Assembly: GCA_001303665.1 (NCBI GenBank) | Contig: LJUF01000128.1 | Span: 1-8,481, forward strand | Direction of reading: 5' to 3' | DNA from: Phycisphaerae bacterium SM23_33 | GTDB taxonomy: Bacteria > Planctomycetota > Phycisphaerae > SM23-33 | DNA: 8,481 nucleotides | Part shown: piece after piece, positions 6,627-8,481 of the stretch | How positions within the stretch are numbered: position 1 is the first letter of the stretch | Layout of the letters: the number at the start of each line of letters is the position of its first letter | Notes under the pieces: generated by a model | The model's database searches: none | The model's input: the letters and a program-made list of their open reading frames with translations, nothing else | Told to the model about the DNA's origin: nothing | Made by a program: the position numbers and the translations under genes

Positions 6627-7391
6627 TTACCGGACGACGTCTTCTTCGTTCCACTCCAGCGGAGCCGGCACGCCCGGACGGGGGCAGTGGATGTGGGCGC
6701 CCCATTCTTCCATTGAGTGCAAGCCATAGATGAACCGTTCGCTTTCGACGACGATCGGCCCGTCGCTGGCGAATCGGATGCCGAAGGCGTTGTTGGTCTT
6801 GACCATCTGGCAGTTGTCGATCAGCCGCACGCGTTCGGCCGGCACGGTGTACTCATAGGTCTGGCGGGTTCGGTCCGGGTAATAGCACTTCATCGTGACG
6901 TGGGCGTCGCGAGCGGTGGGGTCAAGGACGTGATACCACTCGAACTCGTTGAACGGCCAGGGGGCGCTGTCGGCCTGCCATACCAGCGCCAGGCCGTCGG
7001 CGAAGTACCACAGCCGAGACAGGCGCTGCTTGGCCAGGCTGTCGCTGACGCCGCCGCTGAACCTCAGGTTCTCGGGCGGGCCCTGCCGACCAGCGATGAG
7101 GATGTGATCAATGATCAGAGTCGTGTCGCTGACGATTCTCATCCCCCCCGGCCCGCAGTTGCTGAAGAGTTCCGGGTGGTCTTTGGGGAACAGCATCAGC
7201 GGGTTGCCTTCCGGCCTGATCGTGAACTCGGGTATCTGAGCCGGTCCTTTGTCGGCATAGTAGACGGTCATGCGGACTGTGGTTTCCCAGGGCATAGGGT
7301 TGAAGATCCGCAGCTCGCTCATACCGCGCCGCGGGTCGTCCGCCGCGGGCTCCTTGCAGAAGCCGTTCGAGATGTAGCTGACGCTGGGCAT
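6627..7391 (-). CDS. Tandem sensory rhodopsin transducer (ASRT)-like beta-sandwich protein
   Basis: A 254-residue soluble protein with two copies of a domain like that of the Anabaena sensory rhodopsin transducer superfamily (PF07100-like). Copy 1 covers residues ~26-101 (LRIFNPMPWETTVRMTVYYA, then FTIRPEG and GGMRIVSDTTLIIDHILIAG). Copy 2 covers ~150-223 (YHVLDPTARDAHVTMKCYYP, then YTVPAERVRLID and FGIRFASDGPIVVESERFIYG). Each shows the same order: a strand ending in N/D-P, a V-x-M-T/K-x-Y-Y strand, a basic or Pro-rich turn, and an SD-x-x-I-V/I-V/D strand. Family members have been proposed to bind small molecules such as sugars, mostly outside any rhodopsin context, and no rhodopsin gene is visible here. 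It heads a tight operon with a phosphotriesterase-family enzyme, suggesting a ligand-binding or accessory role for that enzyme. The ATG is fixed by AAGGAG six bases upstream; the longer frame to 7553 is non-homologous leader. Family assignment is from pattern recall, the internal repeat is directly visible, and function is unknown. Confidence 0.8.
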   Translation of the reverse strand: MPSVSYISNGFCKEPAADDPRRGMSELRIFNPMPWETTVRMTVYYADKGPAQIPEFTIRPEGNPLMLFPKDHPELFSNCGPGGMRIVSDTTLIIDHILIAGRQGPPENLRFSGGVSDSLAKQRLSRLWYFADGLALVWQADSAPWPFNEFEWYHVLDPTARDAHVTMKCYYPDRTRQTYEYTVPAERVRLIDNCQMVKTNNAFGIRFASDGPIVVESERFIYGLHSMEEWGAHIHCPRPGVPAPLEWNEEDVVR

Positions 7392-7397
7392 GGCCGT

Positions 7398-7403
7398 CTC
7401 CTT
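7398..7403 (-). promoter_or_regulatory. Ribosome binding site of the ASRT-like gene
   Basis: AAGGAG on the minus strand, six bases before the ATG at 7391-7389. It decides that start over the 54-codon longer open frame beginning at 7553. Confidence 0.75.
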
Positions 7404-7497
7404 CTGCGGTCGGGGCGGAATTCCGCGTCGGCCACTGTGCCGTTGCGACCACTGATCCAGGCTTGCCTGATGCTGAGGGCAGCAGCGGCGAAGACCC

Positions 7498-7526
7498 CTT
7501 GTAGTGTAAGTCAGCCGCCGTTTCAA
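7498..7526 (-). promoter_or_regulatory. Sigma70-like promoter candidate for the ASRT-like/phosphotriesterase operon
   Basis: On the minus strand TTGAAA (7526-7521), a 17-base spacer and TACAAG (7503-7498) match five of six and four of six consensus bases at ideal spacing. Transcription would begin near 7491, leaving a leader of about 100 bases before the ASRT-like ATG. It is the best match I found upstream of this operon. Confidence 0.45.
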
Positions 7527-7670
7527 TCCTGGCTGCGGCCGACCGATGCGCAAGGAACGCGGGCCGCGGCAGCGGGTTCGCGGCGGGGCGCCCGGCCTGC
7601 GGATGGCCGTGTGGGGGCAAAGATTCTGCGAAAAGGCCTTGCGAGGTTATCCTGGGATTTGCTAAAAGTG

Positions 7671-7688
7671 GTACTGACTGGTCAGTTC
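7671..7688. promoter_or_regulatory. Palindromic operator, probably for the adjacent TetR regulator
   Basis: ACTGAC-TG-GTCAGT (7673-7686) is a perfect inverted repeat with 6-bp arms around two bases; the outer G7671 and C7688 also pair. It resembles common TetR-family half-sites of the TGAC-N2-GTCA type and ends about 40 bases before the TetR start codon, where a repressor would block its own promoter. Autoregulation is inferred from position. It is about 145 bases from the leftward promoter candidate, so direct control of the ASRT-like operon is less likely. Confidence 0.65.
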
Positions 7689-7727
7689 TATCTTTGGCAG
7701 ACTGGCCCGATCATTGAGGATCGCGCA

Positions 7728-8372
7728 ATGGCCAAGAGAGACAGGCGGGCAGAAATAATGCAGGCGGCCGAGAAGCTCTTCACCAGCCGACGGTTTCACG
7801 AAATCACGCTGGACGACGTGGTCCAGGAGGCCCGGGTGGGCAAGGGGACGATCTACCGCTACTTCCAGAACAAGGACGACCTGTTCATCCAGACGGCCAC
7901 CAGCGGGTTTGATGAGCTCTGTGACCTGCTGGCGAAGAAGGTTCCTGGGAACGCGTTGTTCACCCAGCAGCTGCTCGGCGCGTGCAGGCATATCAGCACC
8001 TTTTTCAGCACGCGACGGCAGTTGTTCCGGATCATGCAGTCCGAGGACGCCCGCATGTACTGGTGCCGGGGGGCGATGCGCCAACGCTGGGTGGAGCATC
8101 GAAAGAGGCTGGCCTCGGCCGTCGCCGGCATCGTCCGCAAGGGGGTGCGGGAAGGCAAAATTCGGGCGGACGTCCCCGTGGAGATCCTGGCGAGTTTTCT
8201 GCTGGGCATGTTGAGGACCCGGGCGCGGGAGTTGGCGGACGTCCCCGAATCGTCGCGGTCCCTGGAACTGGTGGTGGACTTGTTCTGCCAGGGGGCGGGC
8301 AAGCCCGGCCGGGGCGCCGGCCGGCCGTCGGCCGCCATCGTCCCCGGCCGTTTTGCCGCTGACTCGAGGTGA
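7728..8372 (+). CDS. TetR/AcrR-family transcriptional regulator
   Basis: A 214-residue DNA-binding repressor of the TetR family. Residues ~8-54 form the N-terminal helix-turn-helix domain: RRAEIMQAAEKLF, then ITLDDVVQEARVGKGTIYRYFQNKDDLF, with the characteristic G-x-x-Y-R/x-Y-F recognition helix at 40-46. Residues ~60-188 form the helical ligand-binding and dimer domain, including ASFLLGMLR (155-163), a common feature of the family's C-terminal helices. The last ~25 residues (Gly/Pro/Arg-rich) lie beyond the usual end and are probably disordered. The ATG at 7728 follows GAGGA by seven bases; the same frame is open back to 6717, but that part is antisense to the ASRT-like gene. A likely operator lies just upstream. 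The next gene starts 25 bases after the stop and looks membrane-anchored, so the regulator probably controls an export operon. The inducing ligand is unknown. Confidence 0.93.
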   Translation: MAKRDRRAEIMQAAEKLFTSRRFHEITLDDVVQEARVGKGTIYRYFQNKDDLFIQTATSGFDELCDLLAKKVPGNALFTQQLLGACRHISTFFSTRRQLFRIMQSEDARMYWCRGAMRQRWVEHRKRLASAVAGIVRKGVREGKIRADVPVEILASFLLGMLRTRARELADVPESSRSLELVVDLFCQGAGKPGRGAGRPSAAIVPGRFAADSR

Positions 8373-8397
8373 CGCGCCGCATGGAGCACTCCAGACC

Positions 8398-8481
8398 ATG
8401 AAGAAGGTGTTCATAGTATTGGTGGTTGTCTTGGGGATTGCCGCGGTCGGGGGGTGGCGGGCGTATCAGCGGATTCTGGCC
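8398..8481 (+). CDS. N-terminus of a membrane-anchored protein, probably an efflux adaptor (HlyD/RND type), cut off by the window
   Basis: Only 28 codons are present. The ATG is followed by two Lys and then a hydrophobic run (VFIVLVVVLGIAAVGGW), then RAYQRILA, so this is a signal anchor or uncleaved transmembrane helix with the rest outside the cytoplasm. GGAG lies 11 bases before the ATG, a loose but acceptable site. It follows the TetR gene by 25 bases on the same strand. A TetR gene followed by a periplasmic adaptor subunit is a very common order for RND and ABC exporters, and adaptors often begin exactly this way. The specific family cannot be proved from this fragment. Confidence 0.6.
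   Translation, partial: MKKVFIVLVVVLGIAAVGGWRAYQRILA

Larger units (their letters stand above)
7392..7727. other. 336-base divergent intergenic region
   Basis: No gene is seen here. It separates the leftward ASRT-like operon from the rightward TetR gene. It holds a leftward promoter candidate (7498-7526), a ~100-base leader before the ASRT-like start with a small palindrome CAGGC-TT-GCCTG (7458-7469), a GC-rich stretch with no structure I can interpret (about 7530-7620), and a TetR-type operator palindrome (7671-7688). Open frames crossing it show no family resemblance. Confidence 0.6.

Noticed and set aside
6611..6727. Longer N-terminus for the phosphotriesterase-family protein
   Set aside because: The extra 39 residues lie within the coding sequence of the upstream ASRT-like gene and have no similarity to the family; the GTG at 6610 has a good ribosome binding site.
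6717..7727. In-frame upstream extension of the TetR gene (551 codons in all)
   Set aside because: The extension is antisense to the ASRT-like gene and has no family similarity. The TetR domain begins normally after the ATG at 7728, which has its own ribosome binding site.
8381..8401. Six-codon open frame (ATG GAG CAC...) whose TGA overlaps the ATG of the last gene
   Set aside because: A translational-coupling leader peptide is possible in principle, but a frame this short arises by chance easily and it has no convincing ribosome binding site of its own.
1..8481. tRNA, rRNA, CRISPR array, insertion sequence or phage gene
   Set aside because: None was recognised on either strand: no cloverleaf-like pattern, no spaced direct repeats, and no transposase or integrase motifs in any convincing reading frame.

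Overview
The window is GC-rich and densely coded. It looks like a chromosomal piece of a planctomycete-like bacterium, possibly a metagenome contig. This is inferred from gene content (a very large bacterial alpha-2-macroglobulin, a formylglycine-type sulfatase, a PF07090-type glutamine amidotransferase-like fragment), high GC and frequent GTG/TTG starts. No rRNA or other marker gene is present, so the phylum is a guess.

Layout. (1) Bases 1-3672, plus strand: the C-terminal 1223 codons of an alpha-2-macroglobulin-like protein with an intact CTEQ thioester motif; its N-terminus lies outside the window. (2) Bases 3758-4096, plus strand: the first ~75 codons of a glutamine amidotransferase-like gene with a good ribosome binding site, which then lose homology just before the tail of the next, converging gene. 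This is a broken gene and a probable rearrangement or assembly junction. (3) Bases 4016-7391, minus strand, transcribed right to left: a tandem-repeat protein resembling the sensory rhodopsin transducer (ASRT) superfamily, then 16 bases later a phosphotriesterase-family metallohydrolase with all metal ligands, then after a 191-base spacer with two strong hairpins a type I sulfatase. None of the three has a visible signal peptide. (4) Bases 7392-7727: a divergent intergenic region with a sigma70-like promoter facing left and a perfect 6+6 palindrome facing the regulator on the right. (5) Bases 7728-8481, plus strand: a TetR-family regulator and, 25 bases later, the first 28 codons of a protein with an N-terminal membrane anchor, probably the adaptor of an efflux system.

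How the genes may work together. The ASRT-like protein and the phosphotriesterase homologue form a tight pair, probably one transcript. The sulfatase may share it or use its own weak promoter. A plausible reading is a cytoplasmic pathway in which a small sulfated compound is desulfated and a lactone or ester is hydrolysed, with the ASRT-like protein binding the small molecule; the substrate cannot be read from sequence. The TetR gene and the following membrane protein look like a separate self-regulated export operon. The alpha-2-macroglobulin is an envelope protease-trapping protein unrelated to the rest. I see no clearly unprecedented system; the most interesting items are the ASRT-like/phosphotriesterase pair without any rhodopsin and the truncated amidotransferase junction.
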